DNA of 64,000 nucleotides, from the NCBI RefSeq assembly GCF_010183535.1, contig NC_071328.1:13144001-13208000 (forward strand). Reading direction: 5' to 3'. Under the pieces are notes generated by a model. It was given only the letters and a program-made list of their open reading frames with translations, was not told the origin of the DNA and searched no databases. The DNA comes from Caenorhabditis remanei (lineage: Eukaryota; Nematoda; Chromadorea; Rhabditida; Rhabditidae). Shown here in pieces: positions 53,753 through 64,000 of the stretch (positions within the stretch are counted from its first letter, which is position 1; each line of letters starts with the position of its first letter). A program made the translations under genes and the position numbers.

Positions 53753-56533
53753 ATGGTCTCAATTGGAGTGTCCCTGGTACTCTTCTCTTTGATTCCATTG
53801 ATTTTATGTACGAACGAAGGATTTCTGAAGATAAGCGATACGGAGAATGAAAAGAGACAACTAGAGTGTGGACACCTCTCAAAGTGAGTGATGGCCGTGC
53901 ATTTTCTAGGCCATTCATCCGATTTTCCAGATTCGTCGAAGGCACCAGTACCGTTCTCCAAAAACCCGTTGGATCCTGGATATCACCTTATCATTTTATC
54001 ACTAGCATCACCTCTGTATCGAACAACAAGAATTATAACGACTTGGAGTGTGAAACGTGAGAATTCTCAATGGAGCGCGTTTGCAATTTTAAAAATAAAA
54101 AATATTTCAGCCGCGGACACATGGTCACTAGCTTCTACGAGCCAAAAGCAAAATTTGCTGCAAAAGTTGTAGGAAAGTGCAATAAAGAGGGCGTGGTTTT
54201 GGTGGATACTCATGCGGAATACGATAAGCCACATAAGAAATTCTTCTGTCTGAAAGGTGAGTTGAGGCCTGAACGGACTACTGTAAGTACCGTACCACAC
54301 AGTTTGAGGGTTACTGTACCCAGAGATGTGCGGAACGGAAATCGATATTTCCGACCAGGGTTGCGCGGAATTCCGACTTCCGACTTCCGGGCTGTTTTTC
54401 ACTTCCGACTTCCAGCTTACGACTTCTGTTTTGAAAATTTTACTTCCGACTTCCGTTTTCGGATGTTTACTTCCGACTTCCGTTTTGAAAATTTAACTTC
54501 CGATTTCCGACTTCCGACTTCCGTTTTAGAAAAAACCACTTCCGCGCAACTCTGTTTCCGACATTGTTCGGACCTCTTTTTTCATTAAAAATTTCCGATT
54601 TTTTTTGAATTTCAGAAAAAACTCCAAAAACCGGAGATCTCGTCGATGTTGTTAATGATAAAGGAGTCGAAGAACCGGGAACAGTAAGTGTGCTCCATTG
54701 AGACGTTTCAGTAGGGCGATGTTGCATTTGCAGGTCGTCGATTGCCCAGACCCGAAGAAGAAGTCAGTATTTTGCGTGGCTACGAAGAAGGCAAACAAAC
54801 ATGGGCACGTTTTCTCTGGAGATAAAGAAAATTATTCACTGATCGGGGTGACACTTGGACATATTGAAAGTAAGATTCAGAACATTTTTGAGAGAAACTC
54901 AAGGTTTTAGAAAACAAGATGATTCTGGAGGTGTTCTCCTTGGCAGAGCATCACGATGAGATTTGTCAAACAACGGGAGTTTGTAATACGTGAGTGAATA
55001 GGGGAAAAAATCCGCTCTGAACCTTGGAAAATTGGTGGAAATAGTAATGAAAAAATGCGGAATAATCTAAAATCAAGATTTACGGTACCATGGAGTAAGA
55101 TATAGAAGTTGCATCGATTTCAGTTGAAATCGGCCAGCTTTGAAAGGGTGTTACGGTATCACTGATTGTCCCACAAAATAAAATTATTTATGGATCCTAC
55201 AGAACAAAGGTAGAGCTCCATTTTTGTAGTTGATAACTTTTTTATACGGACGCTCCCTTGAGAGTTATAGACATTTTAAGACGACAGCTCAAAAACTCGC
55301 ACCATTTTGCCCTGAAATGAGAAAATGACTTTGTCGATACGTATCTCTCTAAGGAGTGTCCGTACTAAAAAATTTTCAACTACAAAAATGAAGCTCTACC
55401 TCTGTTCAGTAGGATCCCATTGACAACTTTTTTGTACGGACGCTCTCTAGAGAGTTACACATTGACAAAGTAATTTCTCCCTTAAATCATCCCATTTTAG
55501 TGCAAAATAGAGTGATTTTTGAGATGTCGTCTTAAAATGACCATAACTCTCTATGGCGTGTCCGTAAAAAAAGTTGTCAACTACTGTCGAAAAATTAAAG
55601 TTTCGACAAGGATTTTCAAAAAAAATTCGCACGCAAGCGCATAAAGTTGCGGGCGGAGCTTAAACTGCAAGCTTAATTAAGCGGCGCGCGAATTTTTTTT
55701 TGAAAATCCTTGTCGAAACTTTATTTTTTCGACAGTACAAAAATGATGTGAGGCAATCCGTACCACCCTCTCAAAGTTGGTCATTTTCAACTGAAACAGG
55801 TCAAATTGTATATCTCACTGCATGGTACTGTAAAAAATTTTACAACCCAAATCTTCATTTCCTTTTTTCCAGAAAACCCTCCAAACGACTTCCCGTCCCA
55901 CCACCAACACTACCACCGGTTGTCAAGAAAACAACAGTTCCCATGACTAACACTACGGTAGCGACGGAAATCACAACTTCTTCTGAAGACTCTTCATCAA
56001 CCAACACTCCTTCAACGAAGCCAGCAGAGAAAACGACAACGTCAGAAGATGTTGCAGAAGTTACAACGACAGTTATAGCAAAAAAAGAGGAACCAACGAC
56101 TAAAACTGAAAACAAAACCGATGCTGCCACTACAGAGAGCGCAGGAGAATCCACAGAAGATCCGATTCAAGATCCAACTACTCAGAAACCAAAAGATCCA
56201 TCTACTAAGCCACCAGTTGTTCCATCCACATCGTCTGAAGCTCCAACTTCTGAGCCTGAGCCCGTTGCCACTATTCCAGACACCCCTCAATCTACAGCTT
56301 CCTCCCCGGGATCCCAACCAACTTCACCACCTGCTAGCTCGGTGACAACTGCTTCAGCTCCTGTAGCCACTGACTCCAAACAACATCCTCATGCTGAAGC
56401 ACTCACGGACTTTTCGGATATCGATTGTGAAAAGGAGAACTTGTGTTTCGATGAGGACATTTTTGCATCTGCAAGTGCTAATGGAGGGATTCTTTTGATT
56501 ATTTGTGTTTCTGTGGTTTTTATGGGATTTTAA
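53753..56533 (+). CDS. Catalytically inactive trypsin-like protein with Thr/Ser/Pro-rich stalk and C-terminal anchor (448 aa)
   Basis: Exons 53753-53883, 53931-54056, 54111-54256, 54616-54683, 54734-54869, 54911-54989 and 55873-56533 join in phase. A signal peptide (VSLVLFSLIPLILC) precedes an S1-like domain aligned with the protease at 44078: CGHLS, WISPYHFITSITSV, and HHDEICQTTGVCN, matching its HDNICESTGICN. Where the active enzyme has SATHC and GDSGGG, this one has TSITSV and SGDKENYS, so the His and Ser are gone. The last exon adds about 200 residues of Thr/Ser/Pro-rich, mucin-like sequence and a C-terminal hydrophobic GGILLIICVSVVFMGF, suggesting a surface anchor. Intron 3 holds an hAT-type MITE and intron 6 holds two palindromic repeats. 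Confidence 0.72.
54356..54554. mobile_element. hAT-type MITE, short variant (exact TTTCCGAC duplication)
   Basis: CAGGGTTGCGCGG ... CCGCGCAACTCTG is flanked by TTTCCGAC on both sides (54348-54355, 54555-54562). The interior consists mostly of ACTTCCG repeats, unlike the ATTCCGG arms of the longer copies. Confidence 0.85.
55588..55735. repeat. TA-flanked palindromic MITE (CTGTCGAAAAAT ends)
   Basis: CTGTCGAAAAATTAAAGTTTCG and CGAAACTTTATTTTTTCGACAG are inverted; TA lies on both sides. The arms run TTTCGACAAGGATTTTC to GAAAATCCTTGTCGAAA around a GCGCG-rich loop. It lies in intron 6 of the protease-like gene. Confidence 0.75.
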
Positions 56534-57696
56534 ATGAAAAACAATGAATGTTTCTTTAGATGATGGAAAATAATAAAACTTTTGAGATGAAAAAGATCGA
56601 GATAGAACTGTACCGTGGTCTTTTTCAGATGAAAATAACCAGGGGTGTTACGGTATCACTTGATTGTCCTCCACAAAGTAAATTATGTATAAACCACACA
56701 GAACAAAGGTAGACGTTCATTTTTGTAGTTGACAACTTTTTTGTAGGGGGACTCCCTAAAGAGTTATGGTCATTTGAAGACGACAGCTCAAAAATCACTA
56801 TTTTGCACTAAAATGGGACGATTTTAGGGATAAATTACTTTGTCGATGTGTAACTTGCTAGGGAGCGTCCGTACAAAAAAAGTTGTCAACTTCAAAAATG
56901 ATTTTTAAAAAAATCAAAAATCTACCTTTTTTCTGTATGGTTTATACATAATTTATTTTGTGGGACAACCAGTGATACCGTAACACCTCCTGGTTATTTT
57001 CAACTGAAAAAGGTCAAATTGTATATCTTACTGCACGGTACTGTACGAATTAGAGCCTTTGGTTAAACTTTATTTGTAAACCAACATACCTAGGCAATAG
57101 ACGGTTTTAATTCAAAATTAAAAGTGAAGAAAACATTGAAAAATTAGGCGTTTTCTTGCCAATTTTGACTCATTTTTCAATAATTCTTTAATAATTGGCA
57201 ATTACTAATAGGTAAGTGAGCACACACAGGGTTGAGCGGAATGCGGTTGTTGAAATGGCGGAATAAGAAGTAATTTTTTAGAAGACGAAAAAATGATTTA
57301 ATTTGTTTTAATTTTCGTTTTTTTTGTTGGTAAAAACGGATAGTTTTTCTGCAAAAAACATCAAAAAATATCTGAAAATTCGAATAGGCAAACAAATTTT
57401 TCGAGCTGATATTCTCTAGGCGGAAGGCGGAATCCCGCCCAACCCTGCTCCGGTTTCGAAATTTTCAGGTTGCCTCGGTTTCCAAACGTCTCGTTTCGAA
57501 ACGTGCCTGAGCCGACAAACGCGCTCTAACAACAGATAAATTTTGTAGTTTTATGTTTTTCGAAGTTTTCTCATGTTTTCCTCTCCAAAATCCAATTTTC
57601 TCAACTTCTGAATCACTCCCAAAACATCACCGGGACGCAATCAGGAAGTCAAAAAAACTATATAAAACGCCACAAAACTCCCAACACAACATAAAC
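56534..57696. other. Intergenic region with two repeats
   Basis: At 56637-57010 lies a palindromic repeat (GGTGTTACGGTATCACTTG ... AGTGATACCGTAACACC), and at about 57227-57448 an element with CAGGGTTGAGCGGAATG and CCCGCCCAACCCTG ends. A TATA box (CTATATAAAAC) at 57659-57668 lies about 30 bp before the start codon of the next gene. Confidence 0.55.
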
Positions 57697-58113
57697 ATGA
57701 AGTTTGTTCTTGTTGCTATTCTGGTTCTTCTCTCCGTCGTTTCAGTGGATGGACAAGCGAGTCTCTCTTTCGGAAACGCCACTCCAAATGCTCCAGGTGT
57801 CAGTCTGACAGCCGTCAATAGGAATGGACAGTTGGTTGTAACAGTGAGTTTGAGCATAGGGTTACTGTAGTTACAGTATCTATTCCAGGTGCTCTGGGCA
57901 TTCCAAGCGTCTCAATGTGAAATTCTTCAAAGAACTGATGAGACTATCAACTCGAGAGCACGAATTGTCAGTGTCACCAGCACTTGTATTCACAGAAATA
58001 TGTGAGTTCTTTTGTGTAATTTTCGGGGGAAAAGTCCTAATTCCAGCTGTCAAGGTCGTGGGCCCATCACAACTGGTATCACTTGCGAGGAGTTCATGAG
58101 CAAACTCAATTGA
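57697..58113 (+). CDS. Small secreted Cys-containing protein (108 aa)
   Basis: Exons 57697-57843, 57889-58001 and 58047-58113. A signal peptide (MKFVLVAILVLLSVVSVDG) precedes a mature domain of about 90 residues with SQCEILQRTDETINSRARIVSVTSTCIHRN, then ICQGRGPITTGITCEEFMSKLN, giving four Cys that could form two disulfides. The TATAAAA box 30 bp upstream is unusual for a nematode housekeeping gene and fits strong tissue-specific expression. I do not recognise the family. The last two exons are duplicated downstream. Confidence 0.75.
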
Positions 58114-58402
58114 TTTTCAGTTTTTGGATGAATGAAGCATTTAAAGTTTCAAAACTGGTTTATTTGATTTTTTTGAATATGTGATTTTGGCCTTGAATCC
58201 CTTTGCTCCAAAATCTCTGAAACTTACATTTTTGAAATCAGCGTAGGCCGTGGTTATACTCATTTGAAAGGTGTCGACGCGCTGATTTCAAAAATTTAAG
58301 TTTCAGCGATTTTGGAGCAAAGGGATTTGAGTTATGACAGGTTTTGTGAAAACTTGGTTTTCGAAAAGTTTCGCTACAGTAACCCATGAAACCATATTCC
58401 AG

Positions 58403-58631
58403 GTGACGTGGTCATTCCAACCATCCCGATGTGAACTTCTCTCTCGAGTTGACGAAACAATTCATGAAAGAGTCAAGTTCGTCAGTAAGACATCCGTTTG
58501 TACCCATCAAGACTTGTAAGTCTCTTCTCTGCGTCTCTCCATTCCCCACACTATTTCTTTCCAGATGCTCCCAAAGTACCTCCGTCATCACTGGAATCAC
58601 TTGTGATGAATTTATGAAAGTGCTCAATTGA
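58403..58631 (+). CDS. Duplicated terminal exon pair of the small secreted protein gene
   Basis: Exon-like segments 58403-58515 and 58565-58631 have exactly the same lengths (113 and 67 bp), phases and Cys positions as exons 2 and 3 of the gene at 57697: SRCELLSRVDETIHERVKFVSKTSVCTHQD, then CSQSTSVITGITCDEFMKVLN. There is no copy of the signal-peptide exon. Either exon 1 splices alternatively to this pair, or it is a partial tandem duplication without its own start. Frames and splice sites are intact, which favours use. Confidence 0.6.
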
Positions 58632-60997
58632 TTTTTGAAATAAAATTGTATTCTCTGTCTATAAAATATCACGTGATGCGTAGTGCTCTTGACCGTTTAG
58701 GGGATTATTTTGGTCATTAATATTGGGTCAACACTGATAAGAAATGTAGTGATGATGAACAAGTGACCAAACATTTATAGACAAGGAATCGTCTGGAAAT
58801 TTCTCAATAATTCATAGAAACTGGGAGAGAAGAAGCAATCATCAGAATTCAAAAATCGTGGAATTTCAGTGATGACGTCATTGGGTCTTGGCAAGTCGTA
58901 CTGTCATGATTTTTATAATATATAAAAATGTAGATTGAAAGAAGCGCTTTATCTTTGCAGTTGACAACTTTTATATAGCTTTGCCAACTTTCGAAATATG
59001 CGCCTTTAAAGTTGGAAATTCGCAATATTGGAGAACAGTCATTTTTAATCAAATCATCAAAATAACCGGAAACTTCTATTTCTGACGTTATAAAATATCC
59101 AAAACCTATATTTCCATGTCAAAAACCACATTTTTAGCAAAAATTTGGAAAAATGGAATTTGTCAAGTTGCACCTCTATGAGAATGGGTACCAGGGTTCG
59201 ATGCCGCTTAAGATCAATTTTTTGAATTTTTCTGTTTTTAAATTATTTTATCTTGTAGATCAAGAGAAGGGCTGTATTTTTGTAGTTGACAACTTTCTGA
59301 TAGCTTCGCCCACTTTTGAGATGTGCGCCTTTAAAGATAGTTCGCGAGATATGAACCCTGAAACTCTCGCCATGTTTATCCCTGCTTATCTCAAAAGTGG
59401 GCGGAGCTATTAAAAAGTGGTCAACTACAAATACATATGTCTAATTGTGATCTACATAAATAATGAAAACTTGCAGGCTTGGAAAATTCCGGAATTGAAT
59501 GTTTGAACTTTTTTACTACAATTTTTTAACAACAATTTTTTGTCTGAGAATTGTTCACATTTTTCTCAAGTATACGTATCCCTCAAAAAAACTTCGAAAT
59601 CTATAAAAAATCAGTGTTTTGACAATTAGTTTAAAATTGAGCGTTTGAATCTTACATACTTTAACCCCTCGATTCAAAATATGTACATTTGAAATCAATT
59701 GACAGGTCATTTGAGATAAGAAGAGCAGAAAGAGAGTGTTTGATAGTCGTCTTGTGTCAAAGTATGTTTAGGAAAATAAATAAAGAAGAGGAAGTTAGAG
59801 TTTCGAAATTCTACTGGAAATGGGTTGATAGAAAAAAAACCCAACTCTATTGTTGAAAATTGAAGAAATTTGAAACTCTGTAACAATGACGAAACCAGTC
59901 GTGAAAATATGAAACTTGACTTTTTTTTTTGACCGAACTTAGTTCTTTATTTTTGTAGTTGACAACTTTTTGATAGCTCCGCCACGCTTTAAGTTACGCA
60001 CCTTTTTCAGCACCGTCCCATCATAACAGTCTTTTTGGCTACTTTTATTCGAAAGTCCATATCTCTGGCACAAGCAAAAATTCAATAAAGTCGTCAATTA
60101 GTAAAATGTATAAAATGTTATGTTTTTCATTTTTGTAGTTGACAAGTTTTTGATATTATTTTCGGTTGTCGAGATACAAGATGTGAAAGACCAGCAACAG
60201 AGAAAAGAACGTCAAGGAGAAAAACTAACTAGCTAATTACCGTTAAGAATAGAAAAGATGTCGAAAAGTTGTCAACTAACAAAATGTGCAAAATGTTATG
60301 CTGATCATTTTTGTAGTTTAAAACTTTTTAACAACTCTTCCAGGTTTCGAGATATGCGTCTTAAAAATTGAAGACCTGGCGGGACTCTCGTTCTCGCTAG
60401 CGATCATCTTTAAAGGCGCATACCTAAAAAGTGTGAAAACCTATCAAAAGTTGTCAACTACAAAATGAAGACCTAGGTTTGATTTACGCCAAAAATTACA
60501 ATTTAGAAATTGGGAACAGTCCGCTAGCTGGAAAAAATCCAGAGAGAATTTTTGTGCAGAGCGACGAGACTGTCTAGGTTCTCTGCGTCTCTCGTATTTT
60601 TCACTTGTCATATCTTGAAACCTCACAGAGGTATCATTTGACCTACACAATAAATATAGACTCCAAGGCATAAGGTCTCTTCTCAATATTTCCAGAAACT
60701 CATAACATTCGATCTTCGTCTTCCGACCTAACATCAAACAGCTATCCGTTTTTTCCCTTCAGAGAAAAACAATCAATTATTGGAAAACTTGTGTCTTCGT
60801 GTTGTCCTTCACCTCCATTCCCCATCAAATGTCATCTGTCGTTTATCTCTTCTCGTTTCCCGCCATTCCAACTGCTATCTATCTAACTAAAAGTCACCTG
60901 ATAACCCAACCTTATGTCCATCATCTCCTCGCCCCGCCCACTTCTCCGTTTTCCTTTCTTCTCGGGTCACTCGACCTCATTCGATTCTTGACACAAG
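58632..60997. other. Intergenic region rich in GTAGTTGACAACTTTTT-family repeats
   Basis: Copies or half-copies lie at 58955-59010, 59275-59430 (arms plus loop), 59945-60010 and 60120-60470. A B-box-like ACCAGGGTTCGATGCCGC at about 59190 may be a tRNA relic. No coding region was recognised; 60780-60997 is the likely cpz-1 promoter and leader. Confidence 0.5.
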
Positions 60998-62936
60998 ATG
61001 AGAACCGTCGTGCTCTTGTTGGCACTTTGTGCTATTTCTATTCTGGCTTCTTCGGTTTTCGGAAAAGTGAAGAAGTACTCGAACCGAAACAGATACAACT
61101 TGAAGGGATGTTATAAGCAGACTGGAAATGTCTACGAGCATAAGTGAGTTAAAATTAATAAGTTTGTTATTATAGAAGATTTTCTTTAGGCGCAACGACA
61201 GACCATACGAATTGGAAGAATTCGACTCGGAAGACCTTCCAAAGACTTGGGATTGGAGAGATGCTAACGGAATCAACTACGCCTCCGCCGACAGAAACCA
61301 ACACATTCCACAATGTAGGTTTCAGACGATAAGTATATTTTGCCTCGCTCTTTCGAGGAGGCTCCAAAAATTGAATATAATACTCAGTGTTTGCTCCTTT
61401 GCACGGAAATCTTTAGTAAAAGGCGAAAGATTTTCACGGTCAAATGCAGAGGAACCAGAGTTGTCGCTAGAGGGAGAAGGAGGGAGGTCATTCAGGGCGG
61501 CGGCCGACAGCTCACGGGTTCCGCCGCCCGCTATGTTTTGTGTGCGGTGGGCGGAGTCTGGAGAGGGAAGAGGGGAAAAAGACGCGGCAAACTTAGAAGG
61601 GGTGTATCATGGTTCAAAATTTAAGTTGGAAATTCAAAATTATATGGTTAGAAAGCCTAGAGTCCGCTTTTTCCAAAAATGTGATTTTTAGTTGAAAAAA
61701 AAAAACAGAAATTATTTAAAGATTTCACAAAAACTAGCATAACTCGTGACTCAATCAATCTTTTTGAAATCAAAATACATCTTCTGGAAGGGCTCCATTA
61801 ATAAAAACATGTTTTCCAGACTGCGGATCGTGCTGGGCGTTCGGAGCGACCAGCGCCCTCGCCGATCGTATCAACATCAAGAGAAAGAACGCGTGGCCAC
61901 AAGCGTATCTTTCAGTTCAAGAAGTTATCGATTGCTCGGGAGCAGGAACATGTGTGATGGGTGGAGAGCCAGGAGGTGTCTACAAGTATGCTCATGAACA
62001 CGGAATCCCACACGAGACATGCAACAACTATCAGGCCAGAGATGGAAGTGAGTGAGAAATGTGGGGTAGACGGAGAGGATACCTGGAAATCATAAAAAAA
62101 TATCTGAAACTACCTTTTAAAACCCGAGAAAAAAGGATAATTTTCCGCTAAATTTAAAAAATTTACAAGTTTCAGTGGTGGCCAAATGGGTAAGTAGACA
62201 AGTGTCCTATCAGAAAAGTGACCAGGGTTCGACCCCACCTAGGGTCAAAACCTTTTTTGCTTTTTGTGAAATCCATTCTTCGTGGTTTACAGTCATGTTA
62301 ACACTCGAATAACTCAATTTTAACCCGAAAAAAAGAAACTTCCGCTAAATTAAAAAAATTTACAAGTTTCAGTTGTGGCCGAGTGGTTAAGTAGACAGGT
62401 GTCCTATCAGAAAAGTGACCAGGGTTCGACCCCACCTAAGGCCAAAACTTTTTTGCTTTTTGAGAAATACACTTAAATCATGTTGACACTCAATTTCCAC
62501 TTCAATTCTTCCAGAATGCGATCCATACAATCGTTGCGGATCGTGCTGGCCAGGAGAGTGTTTCTCCATCAAAAACTACACATTGTACAAGGTGTCCGAG
62601 TACGGAACAGTCCGTGGATACGAGAAGATGAAGGCGGAAATCTACCATAAGGGACCAATTGCATGCGGAATCGCTGCGACAAAAGCATTCGAGACGTATG
62701 CTGGAGGAATCTACAAAGAGGTCACTGATGAGGATATCGATCATATTATCTCAGTACATGGATGGGGTGTAGATCATGAGTCAGGAGTCGAGTACTGGAT
62801 TGGACGGAACTCGTGGGGAGAGCCATGGGGAGAGCACGGATGGTTCAAAATTGTTACTTCGCAATATAAGAATTCGGGAAGCAAGTACAACTTGAAGATT
62901 GAGGAGGACTGTGTTTGGGCTGACCCAATCGTTTAA
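60998..62936 (+). CDS. cpz-1: Cathepsin Z-like cysteine protease (306 aa)
   Basis: Exons 60998-61143, 61190-61314, 61820-62047 and 62515-62936 join in phase, giving 306 residues. A signal peptide ([22 protein letters not shown]) and the short propeptide typical of cathepsin Z/X precede the mature enzyme at about LPKTWDWRD. The active-site Cys is in [10 protein letters not shown], the His in [10 protein letters not shown] and the Asn in [12 protein letters not shown]. The insertion around NQHIPQ before the active-site Cys is the cathepsin Z mini-loop. The C. elegans orthologue CPZ-1 acts in moulting and morphogenesis (family knowledge). Intron 2 contains a 230-bp repeat shared with 36372, and intron 3 contains two tandem tRNA-like sequences. 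Confidence 0.95.
61332..61562 (+). repeat. About 230-bp near-identical repeat, copy 2, in cpz-1 intron 2
   Basis: Nearly identical and co-oriented with 36372-36605, from GTATATTTTGCCTCGC to GTGGGCGGAGT. It has few differences (TGTTGAGAG versus TAGAGGGAG in the middle), indicating recent spread or shared constraint. Confidence 0.65.
62175..62252 (+). tRNA. tRNA-like sequence 1 in cpz-1 intron 3 (probable pseudogene)
   Basis: It has an A-box-like TGGCCAAATGGGTAAG and a B box GGTTCGACCCC, followed by a T-run. It is about 80% the same as the copy at 62372. Anticodon-arm pairing is poor. Confidence 0.45.
62372..62448 (+). tRNA. tRNA-like sequence 2 in cpz-1 intron 3 (probable pseudogene)
   Basis: The A box TGGCCGAGTGGTTAAG is of the Leu/Ser (class II) type, and the B box is GGTTCGACCCC. 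The ends GTTGTGG and CCAAAAC can pair in six of seven positions. No convincing anticodon stem is seen. A T6 run follows directly, as for Pol III termination. Confidence 0.5.
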
Positions 62937-64000
62937 ATTTCTCGTGGAGATTGCTTTAAATATTTGTGAATATTTGTAAACTTATTGTATTTTGAGAGTT
63001 TTTCAATGCTAAAAGAAATAAATCAAGTTTTTGAAAATATCATTCTTATATATAAAAGACAAGCGGTGTTTGTCTGTTTGTCTGAGGCACTGTCCGCAGC
63101 GGTTTTGGAAAGAGAAGAGAAACTGAGCCAGTGGGCAAAACCGAACTGGCGTGCTTTGGACAGCGACAGCCGCATTCGAAAGTCAATGACTACGTGAATG
63201 AAGAGACACCAGCCGGCTCAACCGCCGATGGCGGGGGAGACAGGCTGGTTTTTTATGAAACTGTGGCCTAGGGAAGGATCCAGGGTCGAGATGTATATCA
63301 CTAGATACAGTAAAAAAGTATATTAAGTTTTGGTTTTTTCAGTTGAAAACGCCAAATTTTGAGAGTGTGTCATGGTAATACTTATTGTCCCATCAAGTAG
63401 ATTTTTAATTGATCATACAAATCAAATGTAGAGATCCATTTTTGTAGTTGACAACTTTTTTGTACGGACACTCCCTTGCAAGTTACATATCGACAGCGCC
63501 CAAGAGTGCCGAAATTCTCCATTTTGAAACGAAATTGACAGTATTGCTGCGAGAAATGCGCGCGCGTCCGGAGGTCAAACGCGGCACACAATGACATACG
63601 GAGTGAGTCTAGAAACTCAAGAGACTTTAAAGAAATGTTTAGAAGAACACACGGTGCCAACCGTACAGTTATCTTCATATTTTAACGATTTTTAGGATAT
63701 GTGTCAATGCTAAAATATTCTTAGCATTTTCTAGAGTATCGAAATCTGCAATAAGAAAATATGCCTTTAAAGAATCAATTTTCCTATTGATTTTCACAGT
63801 TTCTTTAACCGTACTCTACTGACTGAAAATGAAAATAATTGCGTATGAGACAATTTCATTGGAGCACAGATCCAATAATTGCGCTACTATTTATTGACAA
63901 CTTTTTTAAATCAATTTCTTGAAATTCCACCGATACAGATAAATAATTAAAGGAGGACTGAAGTCATATTTTTTTATTTCAGATTCTGATACTTCAGAAA
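62937..64000. other. 3' flank of cpz-1 with repeats; no gene recognised
   Basis: An AATAAA at about 63018 probably ends cpz-1. At 63050-63090 a TATATATAAAAGACAAGCG followed by GTTTGTCTGTTTGTCTG resembles Helitron-type repeat ends, and a hairpin-prone AGCCGGCTCAACCGCC segment follows. A GTTGACAACTTTTTTGTACGGAC repeat lies at 63430-63480. At about 63948 the left end of the AAGGAGGACTGAAGTC family runs off the window. Confidence 0.45.

Noticed and set aside
1..64000. CRISPR array, bacterial operon or plasmid features
   Set aside because: There are no regularly spaced repeats with unique spacers and no bacterial genes. The DNA is eukaryotic throughout.

Overview
The window is nematode genomic DNA, almost certainly from the genus Caenorhabditis. 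It is AT-rich, introns are short with TTTTCAG acceptors, and the gene families are typical of that genus: WSN-domain membrane protein, F-box/FBA proteins, BTB proteins, a PP1-like phosphatase, trypsin-like proteins and a cathepsin Z orthologue (cpz-1). The species cannot be fixed from the sequence alone.

Layout. 1-2449: a Tc5/pogo-like DNA transposon, frameshifted, sitting in the terminal repeat of a second, non-autonomous element (to about 3540). 3790-5563: 3' part of a TMEM53/DUF829 hydrolase-like gene. 6928-7555: small acidic nematode gene. 7796-31682: one minus-strand WSN-domain transmembrane gene split in two by an 18,754-bp Maverick/Polinton (11410-30163). 33384-36203: PP1-like phosphatase. 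36710-43580: two divergent, paralogous BTB-type genes. 44078-50333: trypsin-like protease whose largest intron holds an F-box gene (46936-47914). 51266-52723: second F-box gene. 53753-56533: protease-like paralogue that has lost its catalytic residues and gained a Thr/Ser/Pro-rich stalk. 57697-58631: small secreted Cys protein with duplicated terminal exons. 60998-62936: cpz-1.

The standout system is the Maverick. It has 607-bp terminal inverted repeats, a perfect 6-bp target duplication (GACGTT) and 14 genes. These are a double-jelly-roll major capsid protein, a basic capsid-linked protein, an adenain-like protease, a penton-like minor capsid protein carrying a long coiled-coil insertion, a packaging ATPase, a retroviral-type integrase with chromodomain, a protein-primed family B DNA polymerase (one frameshift), a Pif1-like helicase, two single-pass membrane proteins and four small or basic proteins. 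Together they look like the gene set of a virus that integrates, replicates and could in principle build capsids. TATA boxes sit directly on the stop codons of upstream genes, giving a very compact viral-style layout. The host WSN reading frame resumes in phase across the insertion, so the insertion split an otherwise open coding exon.

Intergenic and intronic DNA is dense with palindromic MITE-like repeats. These include an hAT-type family with 8-bp target duplications (five complete copies), a TA-flanked GGCCCGG-rich family, and a widely scattered family built on a GTAGTTGACAACTTTTT core. An intron of the WSN gene carries a perfect heat-shock-element array.
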